Assembly (NCBI GenBank): GCA_004194705.1
Contig: SADC01001042.1
Span: forward strand, 372,001-436,000
Length of the DNA stretch: 64,000 bases
DNA from: Ditylenchus dipsaci
Taxonomy: Eukaryota; Nematoda; Chromadorea; Rhabditida; Anguinidae
Direction of reading: 5' to 3'
The notes under the pieces are model-generated. The model made no database searches. It was not told the DNA's origin and saw only the letters and a list, made by a program, of their open reading frames with translations. Numbering within the stretch: position 1 is the first letter of the stretch; the number at the start of each line of letters is the position of its first letter. Position numbers and translations under genes: made by a program. This document shows positions 34,956-46,171 of this stretch, one piece after another.

Positions 34956-35025
34956 CTATGGAATTTGAACCAACGACCGACTTTCACAGTCAGCCGCGGA
35001 TCAACATTGAGGCACCGATGCAGTT
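34956..35025 (-). repeat. tRNA-like sequence (probable tRNA-derived SINE head)
   Basis: On the minus strand: a possible anticodon arm CTGACTGTGAAAGTCGG, T-arm-like GTTGGTTCAAATTCCA (B-box) and a run of eight T directly after. Stems are imperfect and U33 is missing, so not a working tRNA. Shares ATCCGCG...TGAA-GTC spacing with 61,383-61,445. Confidence 0.45.
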
Positions 35026-36030
35026 AGACGAAAGATGTGTTTTTTTATTACTTATACGCGAGAGAGAACTCAATATATGTATTTTTCTAAGTAATTCTTT
35101 TTTTAATTCATCAATTTCATCAAAATGTTCACATCGGCAACGGGCATGCCTCCTCTTTATTTCGAATTTTCAACTTTAAATTCAAACTTTGATCTCAGCG
35201 ACTTGAGAAAACTGCAAAAATAAATGCGTTAAGGCAAATTTTTGGTTTCAATTTCTTCCTCCTTTCAACGTTAAAGAACAAAAGGCTCATTGAGGCTGCA
35301 AAAAATAAGAAAGATATTTTTTTCACTCGTGACCGATAAAAAAAAAAGAGGCAAATGGCGTCTTATCACCACCCTCCTGGCACTACTTCACAAAACTAAT
35401 GTCCAAAGAAGAACAAAGAAAGGAAACAAAAATAGATTATTGGAGGAGCTTATGATAGATTTGCCTAATCAAGTTAAGAATAAAAGTGTATTTGACCAAA
35501 AGTACAAAGTATATATAAAGTTTTTTTAAAATTGAAAAATGAGGTACCGTGCTTTCAAAATGACAAAATATACTTATTTAATTCATTTGAAGTGATCAAT
35601 AAAATAGCCGCCCTCCCCTTTTTTGTTTACAGCTTGCTTGCACTTTTTGCAGGCCTTCGAAGCATTGTTAACTAAATGCAACACTTTCATTATCTCCCTT
35701 GATGCATTACCATATTTCCTCTAATAAGGCAGCCCTCTCGACTTTGAGGACCTACATCTCACTAGTCCATAAGGAATATTGTTCAAAGCTGATATTCCGT
35801 TTTCTCGACTTCCACAAGCTCTACCGATCTCGCTCTTTAAGCTAAACTGCAGAAATTCGTGTTAAGAACTCATAAATCTCGACCGACCTTAAAATTTTAC
35901 GAATTTGGGCGTTAAAAAAGGTGGCCGGCAGCGTTATCACAGGAAATACGGTACTGCACTTTTTTCATGATTTTGTATGATATATACACAATTGCGCATT
36001 GCAAAACTAGGAGCTCGTGTGCAAAAGTAG
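35026..36030. other. AT-rich spacer with a dispersed repeat
   Basis: 35,590-35,960 resembles 15,085-15,260 (CTCTAATAAGGC, CTCACTAGTCC, CACAAGCTCTACCGAT). An apparent Lys/Arg-rich frame at 35,290-35,529 has no recognisable pattern. Confidence 0.5.
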
Positions 36031-36180
36031 AGTTGTGTTGACCATCAAGAATTCCGTAGAGCCCAAGTCTACGGCTTGAAAATAGTAGACCACACTGACG
36101 AGAGTGGAGAATCGATCAACTACTATCAGAATCGAAGACACTTCGAAGAGCTTGAAGTTGCGCTTGGTTGTGGAAAATCT
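36031..36180 (+). CDS. Isolated candidate exon, product not recognised
   Basis: After an AG at 36,030 the frame reads [45 protein letters not shown] and then a possible donor GCTTG|GTTGTG. Composition and codon use look coding; there is no start and no neighbouring exon. Confidence 0.35.
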
Positions 36181-37076
36181 CTGTTTTCCTGTCGTCTCAT
36201 TTTCTGTTTTTTAGCCTTCGACAAAAGCCACATTTTTTACTTTTTTTTAACGGCCCTATGTATTTATCGAATATAAAACTTATCTACTTTTAAAGCTTTC
36301 GATTTAAAAATTATTCGATAAGTTACTCTAAAATGGGCTGTGAAATGGACCTCCGAAAACATCAACAAAGCGAAACATAGGCAGGATGGATTTATTTGGT
36401 GTGCAACCAGCAGCAGCCCACTATTGCCCAGTGCTCTAGCACGCACACACCAGCTGGTTGGAGTGAAGAGTGTGTGACAGGCACAGCACTCATTCTACCA
36501 ACAGAACAACATGTGCCCGGCTATATGTTCCTCTTTTTGTTGTTGAAAACCAGCAATAAAGAATAAAGACCAAAAAGTGTTAGAATAATAACAACAGCAT
36601 TTAGGCTGACTACTTTTTTTTGGCAAAAGTGCAACTCAAAGATTCGAAGTAATCAAAGTAATTCTTTTCTGCAAAAAATATAATTGCGAAGACTCCTAAA
36701 TATCAATAATATGTTCAAAAATGCTCTTCAAGTTTCAAGCGAAAACGATGTATGTCCGCCCCCCCCTTCCCTACCATTTAAGGTTTGCTTTGAGTGAGAG
36801 CTGAGGGAAATAAAATCTATAGTGTAGAAAACATAACATTTTTCTAATGTTAAAGGGCCAAATCTTGAATTTTCAAAAGTATTTGTTTGAAAAAAAACCA
36901 AATGTTTTTAACATTTTTCATATTGTAAAATTGTATAAAATACCCGTTTGGCCGTTTCTTTTTTATCATTAAAAAAGTCGGAAAAATTTGGGTCATTTTA
37001 AAGATTTTTGAGTGCTCAACCAAAATCTGAAACGTGGAGTCCGGTAAACTCGTAACTATAAAAAAAAAAAAAACCC
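36181..37076. other. AT-rich spacer
   Basis: No gene seen. Short C run at 36,756. Confidence 0.45.
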
Positions 37077-37488
37077 GGTACTTATGCAACCCGGGGCCCA
37101 TTTTACTTTTTGCATTTTTTGATCTTTTTTGTCACATGTTTTGTAACTGGGAGTTGTAAATCATTCGAAAAACTTTGTTGATCCTGACGATGCAGAAATT
37201 CACACACAAAGAATCGAAAGTCTTCACCAAACGTTAAAGCACCGACATAAGAAGGAATACGGAACATCAAGAAGTCATTTAGTCAGCTATATTGAAGGAT
37301 TGCTATGGAGAGAACTATTCAAAGGAGACGACATATTCTATATTTTCGGCATCATATTGGTTAATATTATATATGCGAAAAATAGTTGATGAACGTCAAT
37401 AAAGTGTTATTATTTTTAAATGTAAAAATGTAACAAAAACGATAAAAAATGCAAAAAGTAAAATGGGCCCCCGGGGTGCATCAGTGCC
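37077..37488. mobile_element. Internally deleted Merlin-type (IS1016-like) transposon
   Basis: TIRs of about 45 bp (GGTACTTATGCAACCCGGGG / GGCACTGATGCACCCCGGGG on the other strand, then CCCATTTTACTTTTTGC in both). Flanks are A-rich (AAAAACCC/AAAAAACA), so the expected 8-9-bp duplication cannot be judged. The interior keeps the 3' end of a transposase. Confidence 0.85.
37146..37389 (+). pseudogene. C-terminal part of a Merlin / ISXO2-like transposase
   Basis: Open frame VVNHSKNFVDPDDAEIHTQ, RIESLHQTLKHRHKKEYGTS, SYIEGLLWRELF, ending at TGA 37,387. The VNHS-x-NFVDP, HTQ-x-IES and L-W-R spacing is that of the DDE domain tail in IS1595/IS1016-like transposases and eukaryotic Merlin. The N-terminal two thirds are absent. 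Confidence 0.85.
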
Positions 37489-37845
37489 AAAAAACAGATT
37501 TGTGAAATTGTTTTCTGAGCTGAAATATAAGTCCTTGAGGAGGCCATTTTTTAGATGGTGGTTTAAAAAAATGGTAATTGCTCAATATATCAAGTTTTTA
37601 TTTATTTTTTGCTTCATATGGTCTTCAAAGCATCACTAGCGGTCTCTAAAGCAGTGCTCTACAGATAAAAACAAATACAACTTTTAAAAACAATATCAAT
37701 ATGGATTGATTCGGTACTCGACCTCTGCGAAACCATATCCTTTTAGTCCATTTACCAGGAATTCGCATTGGTTCTCTTGCACATAGCATGCCTGATCCAA
37801 ACCCATTTTAAAGCTCACAAAGTCTTTTACATCTACCTGAATCAT

Positions 37846-38080
37846 TGAATTTTTGGTTCTTATCCTTTATAGCGACTACCTTTAAAATTTGGTCACATTT
37901 ATTTGATTGATTATTAGTTTATTTAACAACATTTGTTTGATTTCAAACCAACAATAGAAGATTTCAGAAAAGAAGATTTCAGAACCAAAAATGAGCAGTA
38001 AAAAAGTAATTTTATAGAAAAATGGTAAAAAAGTAATTTTAAAGGTAGTGGCTATAAAGGATAAGAACCGAATTTTTAAA
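37846..38080. repeat. Small foldback
   Basis: GGTTCTTATCCTTTATAGCG and CTATAAAGGATAAGAACC are inverted, continuing through ACTACCTTTAAAA/TTTTAAAGGTAGT. Confidence 0.8.
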
Positions 38081-38239
38081 GTTCAAAAGATAAATATTAC
38101 CCGAACGTTGTAAAAGTGTTCACCAGCCCTAAACAAAGTATGTAGAAATATTTCTTATAGAACCATCATCGTTGACAATTGATTTGATATTTATTGATGA
38201 AATACTTAAAAGCACAATTTTTGTAAATTGTAATTAACG

Positions 38240-38485
38240 CATTCCCTCTATTAACTCCCTTCCACATAATCCGTATTTTGTGCCCGAAACCTTTCACTCG
38301 TGGTTTCAAATTTTTTACATTTTTTAATTTACACGACCTCACAAATGAAAGCCGTGAATCTCAACTATCCCAAAATACCTAATTCGATGGTGTAACTTTG
38401 AAAAATCTAGGGAATTAGTGAAATCGAGAAAAAGAAGTTTGGGCAGAGAATACGGGTTTTGGAGAGAGGAGTTAATAGATTGGAT
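38240..38485. repeat. MITE with CTATTAACTCCC ends
   Basis: TCCCTCTATTAACTCCCTTC at the left; GAGAGGAGTTAATAGATTGG at the right; inner ATCCGTATTTTGTGCCC pairs with GGGCAGAGAATACGGG. Confidence 0.75.
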
Positions 38486-38944
38486 ACGGTAATTCAATAT
38501 TTTCTCACATTTCTAACAATCCAAAGTCATCGAAAAAACAAGATCAAAATATATAAAGAAAAGGAAATAGAAAATTTAGTGTCGTAAGATTTTTTAAACA
38601 ACTTGTTACTATTTGGGTATAACACAATTTATGATTGACTTAAAACATAACTTGCACCCATAAAATTTCGTTCACAACACACAAATACCTCATTTAAATT
38701 CGCGCCAAATCTTAGCATGAAACTACCAACAAGCGCTTTACACGCGTTCACTATTATTCCACCTAATTTCGCCTAAATAGCGAATACATTATTTATCTCT
38801 TAGCATTTCATCCTATTTCATTTCCAGCTATCAAATCTTGGGTGTCTGGTGAGAAGTCTCGACTTGCACGCAGCACATTTAGTTCGCACATTTCGTCCGC
38901 CTCTTTCATTTGCATCTCAGCCTCCTCCGGATCTGATTGACTTA

Positions 38945-39864
38945 ATGGGTGGGAAGCAGTCAAAGTCGCCTGAAAGTAGCGCAGCTTGTGAGTTAGATTC
39001 CAATAAGACAGAAAGCATCGGCTTGCCGGGACATCTTGCTACGATAAAGAGGTACTCTGTTTATTGAAACTAAAAAGGAAAAATACAGTGAAAACATTTC
39101 GAGATTCGAATATCATTATATTAAACATAAAATTTCATAAATTTTTTTCTAAAAAACCAAAAATTTGTCCTGAAAATAAGCTTTTTACACTAAAAAAGTG
39201 CTCATTCTCGTACTCGTAGCCTTACTCGTACGAGTAGCACCTCCACATTCTTGGCGATACATAATGTTCTTGAGGAATCGAATAAGAAGGGAAGCATCTA
39301 GGCTGGTTCGCCAGAGCAGTTGGCTATGAATGGCACATCCAAACTCTCAGGGGTACAGAGTAAGTTTCAAAATATTGGTATGACTGCAACGACACCTTCG
39401 GGTCCATCCAGAGTATCCCGTCGGGAGGCTAAATCCTTTTTAGATCTCAGGCGTGTCTGCTCTCATGAGATCCATATTCCTCTAGGTTCAAGACAAAGAG
39501 CCGCACACTGGGACAGTTGAGGGTCGGCGGACCTTAAGCGCGAATGGCCAGGTTCGTACCTACACTGGTTCGTACCTACATAGATGTCGTCTCCGGTCCG
39601 CAAGAAGAAGGGAAGCCAGCTGGTTCGCCAGTCTCGTTCTCATCTCCGCCCGAGCATTCAGTGGGTCAGCTCCTAAGTCAGTCGTCTCCAGCATCAGCGA
39701 AATCTCCAGCCACGTGGTCAAGGAAGCCAGTCATCCAAGAAGCTCCAAATATCAAGAGTACTCTATGTCTGTGTGATATGCATTGTTCGTGTGTAATGAA
39801 TAAAAACCCCTCAACAACGTCTGTAATGTGTGTGCCGGTCTTACATATTTTACTTACGTTGTAG
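38945..39864 (+). CDS. Candidate gene with N-myristoylation signal, Ser/Pro-rich
   Basis: First exon 38,945-39,051: MGGKQSKSPESSAACELD... ending IKR at AG|GTACTC. MGGKQSK fits the N-myristoylation consensus (Gly2, Ser6, Lys7), so the product may be membrane-associated. Downstream pieces at ~39,305-39,371 (AGSPEQLAMNGTSKLSGVQ), 39,380-39,495 (SGPSRVSRREAKSFLDLRR) and 39,590-39,760 (EEGKPAGSPVSFSSPPEHS, SSPASAKSPATWSRKP) are Ser/Pro-rich and share a repeated GAAGGGAAGC...CTGGTTCGCCAG phrase, but their frames do not join cleanly. No family recognised. Treat the exon structure as unresolved. Confidence 0.42.
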
Positions 39865-40132
39865 CAAGAGTCCAGGACTCTCCAGATAGACTTTTAAATT
39901 TAACAGTGTTCATATACGCATACTTCAAAAAGCAATTCTTGTGGAAAAACAACGTAAATAAATAAAGTCATGATAATATCCATATCCATTTGAATTTCCA
40001 TATTTGTTTTACTGCTCTTGACTTTGAGAAGTAAAACTCAAATTTTCCTTCAGAAACATTCAAGTTAAAACTTAAGTTTGAATACCAGCTAATTAAACAT
40101 AGATTGTTTTGGTGATGATCCTCGTCTAAGCA

Positions 40133-40140
40133 TATAAAAG
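40133..40140 (+). promoter_or_regulatory. TATA box of pectate lyase copy 2
   Basis: TATAAAAG 55 bp before the ATG, the same spacing as in copy 1, though the bases just upstream differ. Confidence 0.65.
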
Positions 40141-40187
40141 GGCCGAGAAAAGTCTTGGAAATCATTATTAAGTGCTTCTCCATTAGC

Positions 40188-40913
40188 ATGACTTGCCTAT
40201 TGCCTCCAATTGCATTGATTGCGTTATGTCTAGCTGCTGTTACAGCCCAATTCCCTACTTGGCCCACTGCAAAAGGAAACAAGAGGGCTGACAGTACTAT
40301 CTCTGTCACCGGCACTTTGTGCAATTTGTGCGCTACACTGCTGGATCTGCTTTGGGAGATGGAGGTCAAAAGAGGGACAAAAGCCAATCTTCGAACTCAA
40401 GGCTGGAGCCAGTCTCAAGAACGTGATCATTGGAGCACCTGCAGCTGATGGCATTCACTGTCTTGGCTCCTGCTACTTGGAGAATGTGTGGTGGGAGAGG
40501 ATGCAGCCTCTTTCCTAGGTTCTGGCAACAATAACTACACAGTCAACACTGGAGGAGCTAGAAAAGCACATGACAAAGTGTTCCAACACAATGGTGGAGG
40601 CACTGTCTACATCAAAAACTTCCAGGTGGAAAACTTCACCAAGTTCTACCAAGCCTGTGGCACCTGTCCAGCCATGACTCGTAAAGTGGTCATGGACGCT
40701 ATTCGAGCCAAAGGACCTGGTCTTGCTCTAGTTGGTGTCATGACTAAAAATGGAGACACTGCCACCTTGACCAACATCCAAGTGGACTCTAAAGTCACCT
40801 ATATTTGCCAACGCTACAATGATGGAGCAGGAATCGGAAAAGCTGTCAATACACAGCCAAGCAAAATGGAGATGGCAAACAGTGCAAGTACTCAACCGGC
40901 AACATCAAAATGA
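40188..40913 (+). pseudogene. pel: Pectate lyase (PL3 type), copy 2, broken
   Basis: Same signal peptide and PL3 body as copy 1, ~27.7 kb away in the same orientation. Relative to copy 1 there is a net 4-bp loss near 40,319 (LDGK region), a 1-bp loss near 40,365, and a 10-bp loss near 40,496 between two GTGGGAG direct repeats, which removes part of WWEDVGEDA. The three sum to 15, so the frame is correct again from [11 protein letters not shown] to [17 protein letters not shown]. Copies share the 3' frame change that hides [12 protein letters not shown]. The 10-bp slippage-type deletion is not a typical base-calling error, so this copy is probably a true pseudogene. The duplicated block spans ~12,245-13,320 and ~39,985-41,040. 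Confidence 0.85.
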
Positions 40914-40997
40914 TATGAGCACTGACAAATTTATAATTGTGAAATCTAGTTTAGTTAATATAGCATACATGATTTAGTTAAGTCTATCTTATGAACC

Positions 40998-41003
40998 AAT
41001 AAA
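40998..41003 (+). terminator. Polyadenylation signal AATAAA of pectate lyase copy 2
   Basis: Conserved with copy 1. Confidence 0.6.
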
Positions 41004-42548
41004 AAAATTGGATCTATATATTTTTTTACTTTTTAACATTTAAAACGCCCAGGCGTGACTGTAAAATTAGCACTTTCTGGTGCAGAAATGCATGGAGAAG
41101 TTTTATATCGTGGTGGATTTTTTTATAGAAGAGCGACTTCTCCGCCAACATATATTTACAAAAGGTAATTTAAATTGCTAAAAGGGTTTTGTAAAAAGAT
41201 GTATAGCTTTTGATCACATTATCATGCTTATAAAAATCATATCTCATTTTGTAGGAGAGAAAATGAGATTTCTAACGCAGATTTGATTTTCGTTTTCTAT
41301 CAGTATATCGCTAGAGAAATTCTTATCAAATTTAGGTGTTAACTGACTGAAACGTTAAGCTTAAACAAAAAATCAGAAACCTATCGAACAACAACTGTAA
41401 ACAACAATAACAAAATTTTCCAATGGTAGAGTATTCGGAGGGAGCACCTTCAAACCATCAAATATTATTAAAAGGTTTTTAAAAAAGCGATCGATGTAAA
41501 ATTATAGTAAGTATGTTTCGGGTGGCAGTCTTCACTTTTTCAAAGTATTTACGACTGAAAACCACTAAAATCAATTCTATATTTAATTTTTTAAAGGACA
41601 CTAAAAACTATCCAGTTAGATAAAAATTTTTATTGTGGTCGATGGCGATAGCCTTTAAAAAAAGGTTCGCGATTACCTGAAAGAGTAGAAAAACTGTGTT
41701 GGGAAGTGTTTGTCTCGCCAATGTCAACCAGATGAAGATTTATACTGTCAACAGCTAGTTTGTGCTTTTCTCTGCAAAATTAACGCAAATAATAAAAAAT
41801 TATAGCAAAAGGTATTTTCTTCGTCATGCCAAGCTTTTTTTAATTATTGCTTCTGTTCTTTATTGACACTCCCCTGTTCACGCGTATCTTTCAACCTTTT
41901 TCAATATTTTAAAGTGGATTTTTTCATGGTAAAAATTCAATTAATAAAAATGGTTATTTTAGAGCTAACATTCCATTGAAAACGACAATTATTCAAATTT
42001 AGAATTTAAATAATTTTTGTCTGGAAAAAAATTCTAAATTTGGACATCGACTTTTTATCGAAGCACTTGCCAGAAGAAAGGGTAACCTAAATTAATCACA
42101 TCATAACCTCTTTTAATCCCTCATGGGGACTTAATCCCCATGGACCCATATTTTCGGAAATCGACTGTGCTTCCGAAAAGCAACTTCGTAGACCCTAGTG
42201 GTGCGAAAACTCTCGACCACTCTTCTCGTCACTTCTGCTAGTGATCAAGAGTCTCTCAACTCCACGCGAAGCCACTTCGAATATTTCGTTAACATTGATA
42301 GAGACATAACAATCGCAGAAAATGAACAGGTTTTTGTGATTTATTGCTTATTGCTAATTTCGATGACATTTTTTTTAATTCGACTGCCTTGGTCCCCCTG
42401 TGATTTTTGGTCATTTTTTACTTAAAAATCTTTGTCGAACATAAAAAGATGGAATTTGAACATGGTTTTGTTAGCTGGGGCCTACCGCGTAAAAAAGCTC
42501 TGATGCGCATACTGTTTTATACATCCAGAGTCACTTTCGAGTAAATTG

Positions 42549-42745
42549 TGTCTAAGGTATGTGGGTGTGCGCATCTCCACTCCAAGCCCCCAAGCGGGGG
42601 CGCAGGGGCTTGAGAGTTAGAAATACGCCACAGCATACTTTAGACATGATTTGAGCAAGACACTTGGTCATAAATGCGTATAGAGGATCTTTTCTCAAAG
42701 CTCCAGTGACCAAAACGGGGTAAAATACCAAAAAATCACAGGTAG
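42549..42745. repeat. Member of the GTCTAAGGTA...GCGCATCTC MITE family
   Basis: GTCTAAGGTATGTGGGTGTG at the left and CATACTTTAGACATGATT in the middle are inverted; a tail (CAGTGACCAAAACGGGGTAA) is shared with 11,590-11,630. Best-preserved relative at 49,388-49,660. Confidence 0.7.
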
Positions 42746-42979
42746 GACCGAGGCAGTTGAATTTTTTTTCAAAAATTGACCTTCCCACGTTTTTGCTGTT
42801 CCTATCGTTTAAAGGGCATATTATATACTTAGACCTCAACAAACTCACTTTTGGCTTTGGCCAAATAGTGTACTCCTGCTCGAGTAGTTGACCCTAAGGG
42901 TGCAAATGCTGTAAGGGAGAACATGAAATGGTTTTTTATTAATACCATTGATACGTGCCGGGTGCACACTTGCACGATC

Positions 42980-43330
42980 CCAAAAATAAAAAGCGCTGCC
43001 GCCTCCGCCGGGGTTTTCAAAAATGAGCGACACCGCCTCCGCCGCCAATGGCATTTTCTAAGTTTCGGCACCGGCCGCCGGCGATTTGAAGGTGCCAATT
43101 TTTCCAAAAAGTAAGCTCTGTTTAAAAAAAATTCTCTTGTAATAGGAACATTATATTTAGACACCTTGATATTTTTTACACATGTTTAACCAGTCTTTGT
43201 TCCAAATAAAAATCAAAAAAAATTTTAAAAAAGTGTAATGAATATGTAAGAAAATCAGGTCTATGAAAATGAGCGACGCCGACTCCGCCGGTGGAGCGCC
43301 GGCCGTCGGCGCTCCAAAATAGCAAATTTT
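42980..43330. repeat. Two GC-rich CCGCCTCCGCCG blocks
   Basis: 43,019-43,050 and 43,266-43,310 are direct copies containing AATGAGCGAC-CCG-CTCCGCCG; the block at 42,985-43,085 extends into GGCCGCCGGCG. They stand out as GC islands in AT-rich DNA; not obviously coding. Confidence 0.6.
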
Positions 43331-43755
43331 ACCCGGTGGGCCGCTGGCGCCTTGCAAGTATGGCAGGTGATTAAAGCAGGTGGAGTCTTCTCAGGAAAGC
43401 GCCTTCTCATCTGTGATTCTTGTACGAGCCAGAAAAGCAAGAGTGTGCTTCAACCACATCGGCTAATCGGTGCAAAGTGACTGGATATTTTTCACAAGAT
43501 CATGAAAAAACCAAGCCGAGATGGCTAGTACGATAAAGAAGAAAAAGGCTGCTTCTCTGATGACGAATATTGAATCTCCATCAAAATATCGATGAAAGTT
43601 GAATGTTAAGGGATCAAGGTTACATTCGTGAAAAGATAAAAATGAGTTTTTTTTTTCAAAAAAGCCATAAATGAAAAGCGTCGCAGCTGCCATGAAAATT
43701 GGGGGATTATTAGAGGGTGGGGGATTATTTTTCGACCTCCTCGAGGGGTGAGGGA

Positions 43756-43941
43756 TTAATAGAGGTTATATGGTACCCTAATAGGGACCTGACCGATTAG
43801 TTCATCTGCTTTATTATCTACTAATAAATAAACTAACGGTGTGATGACATATCCGAACTGCAAATGACTGAACACCACTTCAGGCATAGATATCAGGCTA
43901 GTGTGAATGCAAGTGCCGTCTTCCAGATGGTAGATCATCAT
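43756..43941 (-). pseudogene. Mutator-like (MULE) transposase fragment
   Basis: Frame HLEDGTCIHTSLISMPEV, QFGYVITPLVYLLVDNKADE resembles the stretch around the first catalytic Asp of MULE transposases (DGT..., then PLVYxLLxNKxxE). About 60 codons only; the rest is missing. Confidence 0.45.
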
Positions 43942-44598
43942 TATATACCTACAAAACTAACTCAAATACCTTTCCTCTTTTCTCAAAATTTCACTTACCT
44001 TCTAAGCTGATTCCACCTTCTAAATCTAGTGATAGTGTGGTCTCTCATACTAAAAACAAGACATTGCCTACTCAAATCAACTATGAAACGATGCCATATA
44101 AAAAAATTATTCGATGCACCGATTTGATGAACTTTTTGAACTAAAATTTGCGGGCCGTTCGTTTTCGACTTTTTCAGTCGAAATTCGGAAATTTCGGACT
44201 TTCGAGACAACCTACCATAGTACGCAAACCTATAAAATGACAATTTTCTGACATTTTTCTGGCGTTTTGAACATATAAAATTTACTTGTAAATTTTATAG
44301 GTATTTTTATAGGTTTTTTATAGGTGTTTTATAGGTTTTTGTAGGTTTCGTAGTTTCATTGTATCTTCACTGTTTTACTTATAATTTTACATCTAAAGTC
44401 ACGTTATATCGTAGTTATGTTAAGCATTTATCCATTAATGATGAGTGATATTGGCGAGCAAGGAGAATTGAGCAGGACGAACAGCTATGAAGAGGGCGAA
44501 AACTATGTAAAGATAGACGCTCTAACGTAACTATCCATGCTTTTCTTTATATTTATTGATTTTTATCTTTTTTCGGTCAATATGATCCTAGTAAACAT

Positions 44599-44965
44599 CA
44601 TAGTGGGGCGCCCGTCGACGAAGACGGGCCGCGGCCGTCCCGTCGGACGGTCTAGCAATTGGGTTAGCAAATATGGACGGTCTTCTTCTAGAACATAAAC
44701 TAACATGTTCTAATGCCAAAAGCACAGCGACCGTCCATGCCTGTCCACTTTTTTCAATCGACCGGCCGCCACCGTCCTAAAAATTGTCGTTTTTTTTCGA
44801 AAAAAACATTTTTTTACGGACGGTGGCTGTGGGTCGACTACAAAACGGACGGACAAGGACGGTCGATCTGTTTTTCGCATAAGAACAAGGTAGCTCATGT
44901 TTAAAAAGTACCGTTCAGACTTGATTGGCCAACTGTTAGACTGTCCGGACGGGTGCCCCACTATG
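44599..44965. mobile_element. 367-bp hAT MITE nested in the hAT transposon
   Basis: CATAGTGGGGCGCCCGTC...GACGGGTGCCCCACTATG, flanked by GTAAACAT on both sides (44,591-44,598; 44,966-44,973). GC-rich GGACGG/CCGTCC repeats inside. Its first bases (CATAGT) match those of the host element. Confidence 0.93.
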
Positions 44966-44977
44966 GTAAACATACCA

Positions 44978-46171
44978 GTAAACCGTGGACAAGAAGCAAG
45001 AAATACGGTTATTTATTTGACCTCCTTTTCGAAAATGGCAAGAACACAGATTGGGTAATTTGCATGCGATGCTGTGAAACTCTCACTAAAGCGGGTGTTA
45101 CTTCTTTGAAGTAGACTTTTTAATATAGGCTGCAATATAAATCTTTGCACTTTCATTTAGGTATCACGCAGACAATCACAATGATGTAAGACCGCTGTCT
45201 GACGCTAGTCTTGCAGAAGCATTGCAAAGTTTGTTGTGTGTTCTTGTCAACTATTCAGCGTTTTTCAGACAAACCTTTTGTGTCCTTCCTCGATGACTTT
45301 CAAAAGTTAACGAAAGTCTAATCTAAGTTATCACTATTACAACGGAATTTAGAATTCAAAACTATGTCATTAGCACACAATACCGGCTCGGAATCTGTGG
45401 CCGTCATCCAATACAATGAGCAGGCGAATTACTTATTCCATAGATACAGCCAAAATACAGTTGCTGGACCAATTAAACAGAATGGTGGTGCTATAACCTT
45501 AGATTTTGCAAAGAAAGGTGTGGACTACTTGGCCGTCACAGCACATTTATAGATCACAATTGGTATTAAATTTCCTATAATTGTTCCATATTTGCACTAT
45601 TAGGGAATTAAATGACTTTGTCCTCCCTTAACTCTACTGCTAGTAGGCTTCCATAATACTACTAGAAATGTTCGCAATGTTAGCATCAAACAAAATGTTC
45701 GCAGCAAACCAAGCAGGTGAAGGTAATTCCGCCTACTCAGTTGCAATGGCTCAGACTGCTATGGAACGCTTCACTAGGGAATAGGATATTTATCCACCCA
45801 GGACTGTCTTTTCACACCATCATGTTCAATCAATAAGAAGTTGGCTGTTTGCGGTGCATTTTTTGATCCTTTCACCCATTCACAGCTTAAGGACATCTGC
45901 AGTAAAGAGCCTGGATTTAAGTAAGTTACCACTACAAAAGGCTTTATGATGTTATTTTATTATGTTCTCGCTCCTCGCTCCCTTGGTTCCTTTAACTTTA
46001 GCCATGCAAGTGAATAATTCTGCCAGTGAACGGGCATTCAAAGAGCTTCGGTCAAGTATCAACGATTACACAAGAAACAAACTGGAACCAAAGAGCACAG
46101 CAAACCTGATTATGTTAAGAAAATTATTAACGATTAGTTCATCGTTGTTCATCGTAGTGAAGATTTGTTGA
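44978..46171 (+). pseudogene. Decayed hAT transposase
   Basis: In order: a BED-type zinc finger (KYGYLFDLLFENGKNTDW, ICMRCCETL, then RYHADNH after an intron-like gap at ~45,113-45,160), a stretch typical of the catalytic region (ITLDFAKKGVDYLAVTAH, to 45,552) and the C-terminal dimerisation segment (NNSASERAFKELRSSINDY, NLIMLRKLL, ~46,000-46,130). Stops and frame changes separate the pieces, and the start is displaced by the nested MITE. Confidence 0.82.

Larger units (their letters stand above)
37489..38944. other. Spacer with two foldback MITEs
   Basis: No gene seen. Foldbacks at 37,846-38,080 and 38,240-38,485 are listed separately. A 3' splice site (TTTCCAG at 38,826) may belong to the locus that starts at 38,945. 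Confidence 0.55.
41004..43755. other. Spacer with one possible exon and repeat pieces
   Basis: 42,210-42,329 (+) could be an exon ending ENEQ|GTTTTT (SASDQESLNSTRSHFEY, RDITIAENEQ), unassigned. A 76-codon frame on - (43,693-43,463) has a genuine ATG and one hydrophobic segment (AAFFFFIVLAISAWFF) but no other support. Confidence 0.4.

Noticed and set aside
34956..35025. Functional tRNA gene
   Set aside because: Anticodon loop lacks U33 and the T-stem has mismatches; better explained as a SINE head or tRNA pseudogene.
42845..43164. Open frames through the GC-rich CCGCCTCCGCCG block
   Set aside because: Explained by repeated GC-rich units; both strands are open and composition is unlike any other exon here.
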